This document shows, piece by piece, positions 1 through 13,600 of a stretch of DNA of 64,000 bases. Both the position numbers and the translations under genes were made by a program. Where the stretch lies: NCBI GenBank assembly GCA_016648135.1, contig JADDOH010023059.1, positions 1 through 64,000 of the forward strand. Direction: 5' to 3'. A model generated the notes under the pieces. The model was not told the origin of the DNA, did not search any database, and was given only the letters and a program-made list of their open reading frames with translations. The DNA comes from Agrypnia vestita (Eukaryota > Arthropoda > Insecta > Trichoptera > Phryganeidae). Positions within the stretch are counted from its first letter, which is position 1, and each line of letters begins with the position of its first letter.

Positions 1-741
1 ACGTATTGCAATGCCCACAGCCTGGAAATAAATGTTTCTAAATGCTTCGTTGTACGCTTTACAAGAAATAAAAAGGTATTCTCTAATGAATATTCAATTA
101 ATAATATAACATTATCTACCAAATCCGAAAGCAAAGACCTTGGGGTGATACTTGACAGTAAATTAAATTTCAACAAACAAATCGATTATATAGTCACCAA
201 CGCATCATCTATGCTTGGTTTTGTCATACGCACATGTAAACATTTCAAAAATATCAGTACCCTCAAGACACTTTATTTCTCATACGTTTGTAGTATTTTA
301 GAATATGCATCTCAGGTGTGGAATCCAGGTTATGCAGTACACGAAAATAGAATTGAAAGCGTCCAAAACAGATTCCTAAGATACCTAGACCTGCGTTCAT
401 TTAGATCTCATATAAGCAATGAAGACTCTGCGAAGTTTTTTAACATGCAGACCCTAACTCGTCGAAGAAACATAGCTGACGCGGTGATGCTATTCAAAAT
501 AACACACAATCTAGTTGATAGTCCGGAACTTCTTCAACGAATATCTTACCACATCCCAACTCGCAATAACAGACATTCACCTACTTTTCATCTCCCCCTT
601 TGTAAGACCAACTCAAAACAAAACTCCTTTATGTACAGATCCACAAATTCATTTAACACAAACTATCACCACATTGACATTTTCAACGCAACAATAAGAA
701 ACATAAAACAAACAATATCTACATTACCGCACCCAAACTAA
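1..741 (+). mobile_element. Non-LTR retrotransposon (LINE), C-terminal end of reverse transcriptase ORF, cut by window edge
   Basis: One frame is open from base 1 to the stop at 739-741. It reads through an 'N-V-S-K-C' motif and then D-L-G-V-I-L-D-S, followed by a block with S-M-L-G-F, L-K-T-L-Y, S-I-L-E-Y and V-Q-N-R-F-L-R-Y. This order is the thumb and post-RT region of jockey/CR1-type LINE ORF2 proteins; the catalytic RT core would lie left of the window. There is no stop within the visible part, so this copy may be fairly young. The clade (jockey, CR1 or Daphne) is not resolved. A related but more damaged LINE sits at 46849-49850 on the other strand. Confidence 0.85.
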
Positions 742-1080
742 TTTGTACATTATATCTTCCCTTCTACTCCCGTCCCACATTCCCCTCCATTCGCTATTAA
801 TGTATGTTAAATTAAATTTTTAAATTCAGTGGAAAATTTTTAAGATTGTTTTGCTGTTAACTTTTCCCAAAACAAAATAAATAAATAAACACAAATACAC
901 ACACTCACACAAACTCACTATTGGACATGTTTTTTCTTATTTTTTATCGATTGTATATATGTGTTTTCTTGTAATTGGCCCAAAACTCTGTACATCAATT
1001 ATTGTTTTTTTCAAGATTGATTAATTATATGGCTGTAAGAAAACCAATAAATGAAAATAAAATAAAATAAAAAAAAATAC
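742..1080 (+). mobile_element. 3' untranslated tail of the LINE, A-rich
   Basis: No ORF. It follows the LINE stop codon and carries two A-rich runs of the kind that end LINE copies: repeats of taaa near 870-890 and of aaaat near 1050-1078 just after an aataaa hexamer. The second run may be the true end of this copy or the tail of another element fused to it. Confidence 0.45.
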
Positions 1081-1254
1081 ATGATATAGTGCATGTTATT
1101 TCATAGTAAATATGTGTACATGTAATTTCATAGTAAATGTGTGTACAATATAATAAAATTAAAAATAAAATCCATATGGCGAGTCAGTTTAGCTATTATT
1201 TTATGACAAGCTTTAATCTGCATGTTTTTATGTCCTAGTAGTATATAAATAAAA

Positions 1255-1384
1255 TAAAAATCAGTTTTCGCCTGTTACCCGCCAGGTCCTAAAGAATAAG
1301 TATGCAAAATTTGTGTCAGATCAAATCGGTGTAGATTTGTATAGAGAACAGACAGTCAGACATCGAGTTTTATAGGTATAGATT
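1255..1384 (-). mobile_element. Helitron 5'-end fragment (same family as 56587-58045)
   Basis: Read on the minus strand it begins TCTATACCTATAAAACTCGA and runs into a GTCTGACTGTC stretch, then a monomer that recurs at 54474-54581, 56587-57214 and 57487-58045. The TC start followed by TATACC fits the 5' terminus of a non-autonomous Helitron. The 3' end (CTAG with a hairpin) is absent, so this is a truncated copy. It lies about 280 bp upstream of the first visible WDR35 exon. Confidence 0.55.
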
Positions 1385-1661
1385 TGCATATCTAGTTGAA
1401 AGAATCAGTAGCATCTAAATTACCGAGTGTTCTTTCGACCTTACCTATCCTGAAACTTTGTGATCAACATGCGTCTTTCTACTGTTATTCTCTTGTTTTA
1501 CTCTACCAAAACATCACACTGTAAATGTATGTACTTCCATTCAAATTGATTGAACCAAGTCTAAAAATACCAAAACAGAAATACAGTCCTTAATTTGTCG
1601 GAAACCATTTATTTTAAGGAGGTTGTTTATATAGATTTGGTCAATCTTATAAAAAAATTAG

Positions 1662-4600
1662 GTGCTGTGATAGTGGGATCTGTTGATGGGTCCCGCGTCT
1701 GGGGTAAAGATATCAAGGGACCTGGACTAAGTGCCGTGCAGTGGTCACCCGACAACTCTCTACTCCTGTTTGCTCTGGCCACTGGAGAACTCCAGCTGTA
1801 TGATAACCAAGGGAATTTCGCCGTAAGTTTGTCTCTTCAGAACAGATTTTAATTAGTTTTTCTATATAACGTGATTTAATTTTTGTTTTTTAATTTATAA
1901 ATGTTGTCCTATAGTTTTTCAGTAAAAAAATATTGAAATTAGTTTAATATGTCTATTTATGTTAAAAAAATAATGAATAAAATTTTCAAAACTAATACAT
2001 GCATATCTTTAATTATTTTATTAAAAATATTTCACATTCATTATGTATTTAGAAACTTATTTTTAAATGTTTCCAGATGTCTGTCTCGGTGCAGTGCGCC
2101 CCACTTCCGATGCGCGTGGTCGGTATGGATTGGTATTCCGGTCTCGTTCCTTCGGAAACTCCTACTCTAGCGATATGCTACCAAAACGGACGCATTCAAC
2201 TCATGAAACGACACAATGATGATAGTAAATATTGAATTTAAAATATATTGTATTAACCTGGTAGTTTTGAGCATAATGTAACTACACATTTAATTTTCCT
2301 CATAATGTAATTCGCCTTCCGCAGTCTTATTCCCGGTACCAATTTAGTCAGCTTAATTATAACTACTGACCAATTTTGCGTTTGGTGTGCCATGCATAGA
2401 ATATAAAGCTGGTTGTTTATATTCTATACATAAGTATTTTATATCCAATTCAACAATATATAATTCGACATGGGAATATCACTAGTGTGGCAGATTTTTT
2501 CTTGCTAGCCAGCCTTAGAAACTAGTATTTTTCATTTTGGCGGTGGAAAATGCTGGAAAGGGGAATGCCCATCGGCCATACAAAAAAATGTATAAGATAT
2601 TTTCTGCCATTTTAGGCATTTAATGGGTATTCTCCAATTAAATGCCTGAAATGAGATCTTGTCCATTTGAATTTTTTCAACAACTGCGTGCATGTGTATC
2701 TTCAGCTTCTAGATAAATACCCACATCTCAATTAATGAAGTTATTAATAATTGCAGGTGTGGTCATCATAGACAGTGGTCTAACAGCTGTAAGTTGCCAT
2801 TGGAACCACAATGGTTCCGTTATTGCCGTGGCGGGAAAATCTGGGGATGAAACCAATGCCGTACAGTTCTTTACACCATTTGGAGAGGTATAAATAAACT
2901 TATATTTTTATACTCTTGTATTTCTCGTTTTATCTGAACTGAAGTTGATGTTTTAATCAAAATCACATATCTAGTTGTTGAAACTTCAAACTTCTGTACA
3001 ATTTTTGGATTTTATCTTCGATTACCGAGATAGAATATGATTTCACCACCACAGTATATCTTTCTCACAGTGTGTCCTCGGGACACCCACGACTTGACAT
3101 TATTTTGAATAAATTTTGCTCTCTTGATTGTAAAATTTGTTCAAATCTGGAGCGATAAATGTTGGCAAATGATTTAAATGCGTGCGTCAACGGCGACAAT
3201 GATTTATGTCGTTTACAATTTAACTAAACTTTGTTATTTATATAGTTAGTTAGTTTAGTGTAAATTGAAATAATCAAGGTGCACCATAAATTAATTGCCA
3301 TATCAATTAATCATTTATGAAATTTATTTTTTTTGATTAGTGTTTTATCAATGTGATTAATTTATAAAAATTTGATATTAATTACGTTGACTATTGTCGA
3401 AACTATTACAAAATATAGGTCATAGTAAAATAAATAAAATTAGAAGTTGCGTATCTCCTGAACTATTGACATTTTCCTCAAAGTGTTGAGACATTTTCTA
3501 TTTTAAATTGATCATAGATGACTCAGAAGTTAGGATAACCAAATATGAGACACTGTATATTATTACTGGAGGATATTAGTAACAAAATGAAAATTTATTT
3601 ACATACTTTGAATGTTCCAGGGTTCTCCTAGAAATATGTCCGGGTACTCCAGTATATTTTTTAATTACATTATATTACATATTTTCAGCATTTGCGTACA
3701 TTACGTGTCCCAGGGGGTAATATGCGATCTTGTGTCTGGGAAGGAAGATCTCTACGTGTTGCCATCGCAGTGGATTCATACATATACTTTGCCAATGTCA
3801 AACCAGACTACAAAAAGGCATACTTTGGCAACACCCTTGCGTATAACTCTAATCCTCATACTGTTACCTTTTGGGATACCGTAACAAATCAGGTTAGCTC
3901 TTTCAAAATTACCTTACTCTAATTTTTCATTGCTGTAGTTTAGAAAATGAAAACCATTTATGTACCCCTTATAAACCTGTGAAAATTGTCGAGTTGTATA
4001 ATGTACATATGTTCAAATTCATTTCTTTGAATAAATCGATCTTTGAATAAATAAATCAATTAATCTAGATGCAAGTTATTGTATTCGGTGGCAATTAGAA
4101 ATGTGCTCAATTTTCAATAGGTGGAATCAAACATCAAAAACATTTTTATTTTTCACTTCTTAATTATAAATTATCATTTGTTAAGATTAGGGCATTCATA
4201 AATAATTCCTATTTCTAAGAATACTTTGGGTCTCAGTGTCGCTTTGAAAAATATGAAATATGCACAGAAGACTTCAAATTTCAAACTGGAATAAAGATAT
4301 AAGGTCAATCACCGAGATTTTTTGTAGGACTCTATGAAAAATTATATTTCCCTCTTTTGCAGTGCCATTGGCTCCATATAAAAGAAGAAGACAGATGATA
4401 ACATAATGAGATAATCATACCAAAGTAAATCCCGGTTATACCATAATGCCCTTAATTGTGCACTCATGTTTCTAAATTGTTTTACTTCAGAATTTTTTTT
4501 AAATAAAAGGTGTGAACATGGAATACATGTCCTATCAATATTATTACTATTTTCAAACTAAGCTAAAGGCTTCTTATATAAAAATATAACAAGGGCTGGT

Positions 4601-7600
4601 TGTATCAATTCTGATTATAGTAATCTTTCGTAAAAACCATAGATTTTTACAAAAACAGTTTGTGTGATTGGTGGAAAACGCAATAATCAATAGTTTAATT
4701 GAAAGTTTACTATTACCGGTCCTAATTGCTGGACTTTTGGAATGGGGCTCAAACCACCGACCACTAACTAGATATCGCACCCCCGCTTATGTAGTGTCAC
4801 AACTCAAAAAAATTAAAAATCAATTTTATTGCACCATTAGTTTCACAATACTTCAAAATCTTGTCTCAGAAAGTGTCATGTGCATATAGTTCAATTGTTT
4901 GTCCCAAGAGGACACTAGTGTCATTATAATATTAACCAAAATCATAAACATAAATAGACATAAACAGTGTCACGTAATGTATGTATTTTTTTGAGTTGTG
5001 ACACTATTTGAGCGGGGGTGCGATATGTTACCGCTACCGATTTTAAATAAATAAGACATACATATCTTCATAATAATGTAGTTTGTTTATTGCAGTCATG
5101 GCTTAACAATATCCCAAATGTGGTGGACATGTGTGGTGTGGACGAGTACTGCGTCGTAGCAACGCCACACTCTCTTGTAGTCTGTAATCAGCAGGGAATA
5201 CAGTGCGATGGTAAGTCAGCTCGCTCCATTTAATGTGCATCTAACATCATTTCTCTCTTAGACTTGGATCTCGTAATAATGCATCCTGCAACAGTATCCG
5301 AAGTGTATGCCGGTGAGTTTGAATATACATGGCAGAATAGTCCAGAAAACTACATCGAAAATACATTGTGTTCTAGAATAGTAATGTAACTCAGTAGTTG
5401 CGTTTTATTTAGATTGCTTTGATAGATTCTTTGTTTTTCAAAAAAAAAATTATATACGCGTGGCCTTGAATATATATATCGCTACGATTCTATCTTTTTT
5501 TCCATACATGCTTATTAATTCACATATGCATTAATAAAACTGTTGCGTATGGCGTGAATGCAAGCACACTTTTTTCAGCTGTGTTTCAGTTTACAAATTG
5601 AATGTAGGTAAGGTATTGTAATATGTAGGATGAAGTTGTGTATGTATGCATATATTACTCTTTTTCAGCTAAAATCACACCAATGGAGATATGTTACGTT
5701 TGCATGAACAGCAAAAACTCTGTAATTGCTGCATCAAAAGATTGCTTCATGTTGTGGAGATTCGTCACTCCAACAAAGCCAGGTAATAAAAATTCATTTA
5801 CACCTGAATTTAATATTTTTTTAGCATTTAGAATGACTTACATTAAACCGAGCACCAAATTATTAGTGATTCGATCCTCAAATAGTTTTTATTTTGAATT
5901 GCGTTAATAAATTTTAGCTTATTTTCTTATTATTAATTTTATTTAAACAACTTTGTATTAACCACTTAACTTACAAAGTTGTTTAGTTAAAATTAATAAT
6001 TATGTCCAACCACAAAGTTAACGCTATAAACTTGTTTCTGAACACTTACAGCTTCCAAAGAGCAGATCTTCTATTCAGACGGCACTCCATGTCTGGGTGA
6101 GTTCCAGACCTCGCAGGATCCTATCTGCTGCATCACGTGCTCCGATAGTCTTCTGCTTATCGGCAGAGAGTCTGGTGACATCCTTTCCTACTCCTTGCCC
6201 GATCTGAGTAGTGAAAGGACTTATAAGATGGCCAACAGGCCTCTGAAGCTGGCAATCAACTGTAATTCAACGTGAGTTATTTAATTTATTTATATTTATA
6301 CACTTATTTGAACTGGATTGATATTCAATCTAACTAAGAAGGCAATAGTGAAGACTATTTTCGTCTTACGCTTAACCCTAATTTTATGTTTTTATCTTAT
6401 TCTATGCCTTTTGAAGCTGACCTAAGAACATCTCTATGATCAAATAAAAATAATCTATATTTTTTTGATCTCGTGTTCTTACTTGTTCCAGAGAGTTTAG
6501 TGTAATAGACAGCGCTGGTTGTCTTCACCTATTAGGAGTAGGTGTCGGGGTAGAAGGTGCGAGTAGTGAAATACGGCGGGATGTATGGGGCGCCGTGTGG
6601 GCTGCCGACAATCCTCGTCTGCTGGCTGCTGCGGAGCGCGCGCGTCTTTACACTTTCCGGGGCCGCGAGCCTCAGGAGCCACTACCTATGCACGGATACA
6701 TTTGCCACTTCCAGGTATGAAAATGTTCATTATAGTTCTATTATCACCTATAATCATAATTTTCATTTTATATAAATCTTCACTGTTATTAAATAACATG
6801 AGATAAGAAACAGTATAATCTTACATATTGATAAAGGAATGTTCTGTTTGTTCTTTATCACATATATGTATATATAACGTGATTTTATATCTCGACCTAG
6901 GACCTTGAGATAGTTTGTGCCAACCTATCTGAGCTGGGAGAGCGAGGGGAGACAGAGCACTTGACCAAGATGGAGGTGAAGTCCCTGCGAGATACGAGGC
7001 AGCTGCTGGAGAAAGTCGGGCTGAGGGAAGCTGAAGCCTTCATAAAAGACAACCCACACCCCAAACTGTGGTAATTTACTTTATGTTTTTTTTTCGCAAT
7101 TATTTTTTTCGAAACCTCATATAAAACTATTCATAAGTTTTATCCTACATAAACAAAAGCGTATTAATAAGTTAAGAAAATGTGTGTGTGGTCGATATAT
7201 TTATTAAAAAGCTTGTCTGTGGGTACTCAATTGGAAATTCAACCCAGTGGTGAAGGGGTGTTTCCCGGTTTATTATCGACCAAATTGTAGTCTTTTAAAT
7301 TTTTTTAGTTAAAATATCAACCTCTTTTCTATTCCATGGAGGCGTCTCCTGGCCGAAGCCGCTCTCCGCAAGTTAGACCTGTTAACAGCAGAGACAGCCT
7401 ATGTCCACTGCGGGGACTACCCGGGCATACAATTGGTGAAAAGACTATCGGCGTTGAGAGGTACGGCTCTGCGATCGGCTGAGGTGCTAGCCTGCTTCAA
7501 GCAGTTTGACGAGGCGGAGAAAATTTATTTACAGGAAGACAGAAGGTGAATTGATCATTGTGATTACCGCAATATAAAATTTCGCTTAAATAATAAATAT

Positions 7601-10600
7601 ATAAATTTACACATTTTTATATTATTTAACTTCTAAAATAACGTCATTGATTTTTTCAGAGATTTGGCCATACTGTTACGACAAAGATTAGGGCACTGGT
7701 TTCGTGTTGTAGAATTATTGAAGATGTCCACCAATACAACTGAAGAACAACTCAAGGAGGCGTACAAAAACATTGGAGATTACTATTGGGATAGACAAAA
7801 CTGGTGTGGATATATGCCTATTTTATTCATGCCTTTATGCTTTATTACTGTAATCGTTTTGTATTACACCTTATTACTGCAACTATTTCCCATGTAAATA
7901 ATTTTGTAAAGTGGCAAACTACACAGTCTTAAATGGAGAACCATCCAACCCTCAAATTTTGTGGGATAAAAAATTTAAAGGTTTAATACCGGAATGTTTT
8001 TAATCTTCAAATTTTGTGAAAAAGTAGTTCATTATACGATTTGGCATAATCAGCTATTTTTCCACAATTCCCTTTAACCCTAAATATAATGAATGGTTTT
8101 TTAATTTCACTATTTTTCATATAGTAAAAGTGCTCAACGTTGCTGATTGCTTTTCTAACTTTAACATTTTTATTCTTGCGTATAACTCATGTACTCAAAT
8201 TTTTGTGAATGTTTAACAGGACTAGCGCTCGGGAATATTACACATTGGCCACTCATCAAGATGGTGTTATTAAATGTCACGTAGCGTTGGAGGACCACGA
8301 AGCTTTAGCAAACTTGACTATTTCCAGCCCTAAGAAAGCTGCCATCACACCTAAGGTGAGGTGGTTTTTTTCAAATGTGAATAGCATCTGATTTACCATA
8401 CCATTATTGATAAGTATTCCAACTTATGAGAAGATTGACAAGACGAAAATTCATCGATTGAAATATGTAATATTTAACACATTTATTTGATTTAGGAATC
8501 AAAGCAACAAGTAGAAAGTGAAACATTGAGCAGCGAGACTCCAACACTTTCAATAGCTCTTCAGTTGAAGGAAGCGGGGAAGTTACCTCAGGCAGCTTCC
8601 GTCATCTTTAGGGTAATTATTTATCTTTATAATTATATTATTAATTTATTTAAATATTCTTTACACTCTTATAAATATTGAGGACATTCACAATCAATGT
8701 ACCTAATTGCGTATTATTACAGTTGGCAGAATCAGAAGATGCCGATAGAATATCACCAATAAGAATGAAGAAGCTGTATGTTTTAGCAGGGCTGTTGTAC
8801 CAACAATCTGGAGGTACATAGTTATTTTGCTTACTACTACAACATTATTTGCTATATTTATGTGTTCTCTTATCTTTTATTATGGCTGCACATTCGTTTT
8901 CCAACTGTCAAATTCGACGTATTGTCATTAGATCGTGCTCTTTCAAAAAGAGAACGAGATGTCAACTAAACCCAATATCGGATAAACATTACACTTGCGC
9001 TATATTACGTATTCATTGCTAGAGAGGGGGGTCACGAGAAAAAAGACAACTATATAAAATACCCGAGAGTAGCTTGTGCTCGTGTATTTTTTGTCCGAAT
9101 TCTGATTGTTTTGTGTCTAGAATTAAAAAAAAATATATTTTTATATTTCTCCAATAATATGTAATGTATAAAAAAAATGTTAAGCAACCATTTTTCTTAC
9201 ATCATTGTTTATTAACTTAAAAATAATGTCGCATAAGCATATTTGGTTATTGTTTTGACTTCAGACTGAAATGTCAAAATACTTGTGAATTGAACTGAAT
9301 TTTAATTATTTTTGGTCTAGAATTAAAAAAAAAATGAATATTACTCAGGGTTCGAGGATATATATCACAATATTTATGGCTCGATTTTTATTTTTGATAT
9401 ATATCCAAGAAAACTTTCTGCAAATGTTAATAGATGGCGCTAGTTGTATTTTAAAAAATGCTACAGTTTGTTTTTTTTAAATATCTGTGGTCGTTACTAG
9501 ATGGCACTAGTTGTATTTTAAAAAGTGCTACGCTTAGTTTTTGTTTTCATTCATTTCATGTAATCCGTTTTTTATTTCACACAAAGAAACAAACACCCAC
9601 AACACTACACTAGAAAGAGCAACTTATATAACTTATGTATAATAATTGCATATAAAAGCTTTTTTCAGTATGCATTTCATTTATTTAATAAATAATAACT
9701 CGTATACAAAATAAAAAAATAAATTTCCTAATTATCGACGTGTGCAAAAAAGGAGAGAAAAAAGTATGGATGTGTATCCAATTTTTGATATATATCGGAT
9801 ATATATCAAAAAATCCGATTGTTTGTTTTTTATTATAAAAATCGGATTTTTTCGAACCCTAATATTACTACAATAATGTGTATTGCTTAAAAAAAATTAA
9901 ACAATTATTTTTCTCCATTGCTCTTTAATTTTATAATTTTGTTGCACAATGATTTTTAATTTGACTTACAATTATATGCAATATCCACACTAGTGATGCG
10001 CGAAGTTCGCGAGGTAGACCTCGCGACCTTGTAGATAAGGTCACCAAATCGGATAATGACGTAGAAATTCAAGGATGCAAATATAGACATAAACAGCAAA
10101 TTCATATTAAACTAGTTAAAAACCTTATTACATGGGAGGAATCTACTGCTGTTTATAGTATAATATAATATTTATTTTTAGCGAAATTTAAAATAAATTA
10201 AATTTTAATAAATATTATTATTAAGTTCTACGGGTTAAGTATTTTTATGTGTTACAGCTGTTTCGGCTTGTAAGGCCATTATCAAACAGTGGATATACCA
10301 CGTACAAACGACTTATTTATACAATTTTAAGTTACCCCTTCCCCTTTAGAGTAATTAGATATTTGTGGTGAAGCCCTGTAGTAATGTACGTTTTTTCCCG
10401 GGCACTTATCATTAAAGGTGCCTCGGTTAAGGTTATGCTTAATTATCAAAATTCCCCGTTTTCTGCAAGTGTTATTTATAAATATTATTTTAATTTATGT
10501 CCTTGATTATTGGTTTTTTTTAAAATATTTAGAAGTGGAGAGAAGATCATTTTTTGTTGATTATTTAAAAGTTTAATATTTGGATCCTTTTTATATTTAT

Positions 10601-13600
10601 TTATTTCTAGTTGCTCAAGTAAATTCATCCTAAAACCTTTTGTTTCTATATGTAAAGGTTTTGGTTCGTTATCACCTTGCGGGACGTGGTTTAGAAAACA
10701 GTGGCATATACAAATTAACATGTAATCATAAAGATTGCAATGCCACATATATAGGACAAACGGGAAGGTCTTTTTTAACTAGATTCGCGGAACACATTCG
10801 CTATAAAAATAAAAATTTAGAGTCAAAATTTGCGGCCCATTTATTAAATGAAAACCACGTCCCGCAAGGTGATAACGAACCAAAACCTTTACATATAGAA
10901 ACAAAAGGTTTTAGGATGAATTTACTTGAGCAACTAGAAATAAATAAATATAAAAAGGATCCAAATATTAAACTTTTAAATAATCAACAAAAAATGATCT
11001 TCTCTCCACTTCTAAATATTTAAAAAAAACAATAATCAAGGACATAAATTAAAATAATATTTATAAATAACACTTGCAGAAAACGGGGAATTTTGATAAT
11101 TAAGCATAACGTTAACCGAGGCACCTTTAATGATAAGTGCCCGGAAAAAACGTACATTACTACAGGGCTTCACCACAAATATCTAATTACTCTAAATGGG
11201 AAGGGGTAACTTAAAATTGTATAAATAAGTCATTTGTACGTGGTATATCCACTGTTTGATAATGGCCTTACAAGCCGAAACAGCTGTAACACATAAAAAT
11301 ACTTAACCCGTAGAACTTAATAATAATATTTATTAAAATTGAATTTATTTTAAATTTCGCTAAAAATAAATATGGAGTTCTACAAATTAAACACAAAAAC
11401 CATAAATAATATAATATTACTTGAAATTGTAATATTTTTATTATAAAATTTCCTTTTGAAATCCCACCCCCCCATCAGAAATTATTTTTGACGGATTGAT
11501 GTAGATAAAAATGCCGCTCGATGAAATGAACAAATGATTCAAAATGAACAGTTCACTTGACTGAACTAAAATTCCCATCTCTATTGTAAAGTATTGTGGA
11601 CTAACCTTGTATACATAAAAAAGCATTACACCAGTCCCGCATAGTTGTTCTGGTTTAAGAAAAAAATTGTAAAAGCAAAGAAATATGTTTAAAATATGGC
11701 TTCTCACGTGACAGGTGTCTACTACACTACCGAGGAATTTTCAACATCTCTATTTAATTACTTAATATATTTTCTCAGATGTCACCTCTGCTGCAAATGC
11801 CTTCCAGAAGGCTGGCTCCTGGCATTGGCTCTCACTCGCCCAATCAGGATCCCTACCAGCAGCGTTGAGGCTACGGTCTCGTCGCCCACCTCCTCCTAAA
11901 CCGGCCCCTGCCCTCACTGCACTCGCGCTGAATGCCGCCAACGCCAGAGCATTTGCGACATGCTCCGAAGCATTTGTGCAACTGGAAGCGCTGCCCGTAC
12001 GTACATGCTCTAATATATTATATATAATATATCGAGCTTCTAATTGGTGGATTGCCTCGAGCATGATTGGTTTATTTGCACGCTCGAGGGACTAGCGGTC
12101 GGACAAGCCTGGATGCTCCACACTGGAAACCTATTTCAATTATGTATTCTACTAAATTGAGTGGTTGGTTGAAAGAAATTGCTAACTAAATTGAAATGGC
12201 TAAACCCACCATTGTAATACATAATATGAATACAAAAAGTGCATAAACAAATATTACTTATAAAGTTTCATTTACAAATATTCATGAGTTTCTCTTCTTC
12301 TTAAAGCTTTTCAAGTAAAAACTTCTGCCTTTTATAAAGCTTACTTGATTGAATTCTTTGTATTTCAAATAAAGAATATTTCTGCATTTTTTTTTACTTC
12401 ATATTTCTTTAACAGTGACCAAATGGATCTCTAAATGATTTCTTAATAAGAAGTGTAATGTGCTTTTCTAGGAAAGTGACATGTATGAGGAGTTGGCTGT
12501 GGAAATATTCAACAAACATTCACCCATAGACCCCAAAGTGAACAGGGCAGAGTGTGCGGCATGTCACACTATGATGTCCGAGTGGTAACCATAACACTTA
12601 TTTATATTTATATGTACCTACATATCGACAGTCCTCACGTATATGTACTGTCAAAAATTTACTCTATATTTTCGGACAGTTGAATTTTGAAAAAAAAAAA
12701 TTGAATTTTCGTTTCACACAAAGCAATTATTAAAGGAAAATTAAACTTTTTTTTAACATTATCCAAAAATACAGAGTGAATCGTAAAGTTAAAATTTTTT
12801 AACATTATCGTAAAGTTTAATTTTTTTAACATTATCTAAAAATACAGAGTAAAGTAAATTAAGATACTAAAACAAGAATCGAATTTTTGCAGATTAACAG
12901 TATTTTTGCATTTTCGACTCTGTATCTTTTTTAATTTGTTAAATATATGGGCATATCTGTTGTTTGTAAAATATGTAGTAGGCAAAACATTATTGTCTTG
13001 TTTCAGTTGTATTTTGAAATGATTCACTACAAAATCCAACTGCTCTTTCCTCTCATCTACTCTTTTTTCTCCATTTTCAAAAAATCAAAATTATTTTATT
13101 TAAAAATTTCTAAGGTTTTCATGGCCGTTCAAAATCTTCTATGTGTAGTTTACTGGCGTATTCTGCCGTGTATATCTTGTCCTTTCTGGCCGACGTTTCG
13201 AGTCTATCATCAGGGCCGATGTGACATCGACCCTGCAATGAGACCCGAAACATCGGTAGGAGAGATCAGATATACACGACAGAATAACCCAGATAACTAC
13301 ACACAAGATTTTTTTATATTGTTCAAGAGTTTAATGTTATGGTTGCATATTTGTGATTCAACTCATTTTTGTGAAATCAGACTGCTATTCTCTTTTTGTT
13401 TGATTGAGAACTTGTTTGTTGTGAGAAAATGCTCATGACACCTGAATCTTTGCGACGAATATATGCTTGACTGTGCTCCATCCCCAGCAGTTGTAGTCCA
13501 AATGGTGGACATAGAGGTAGTTTGCTGCGTTTCTTTTAATCCGTTATTGCAATTTAAAGAAGAAAAGAAAGCGTGTCTGGACAACAATAGCGTTTACAAT

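Noticed and set aside
1085..1661. Upstream coding exons of WDR35
   Set aside because: No frame matches the N-terminal WD40 blades expected before G-A-V-I-V-G-S; the exons must lie left of the window.
6497..6682. Minus-strand 61-codon frame and a plus-strand 73-codon frame at 6585
   Set aside because: Both are out-of-frame readings of the WDR35 exon 6492-6714, which is well supported in another frame.
7804..7897. Extension of the WDR35 exon at 7660 past 7803 (hydrophobic tail to a stop)
   Set aside because: Splicing at 7803 joins in phase to 8220 and continues the family alignment without a gap; the extension is intron sequence.
11762..12064. 100-codon minus-strand frame
   Set aside because: It is the antisense shadow of the WDR35 exon at 11779-11996.
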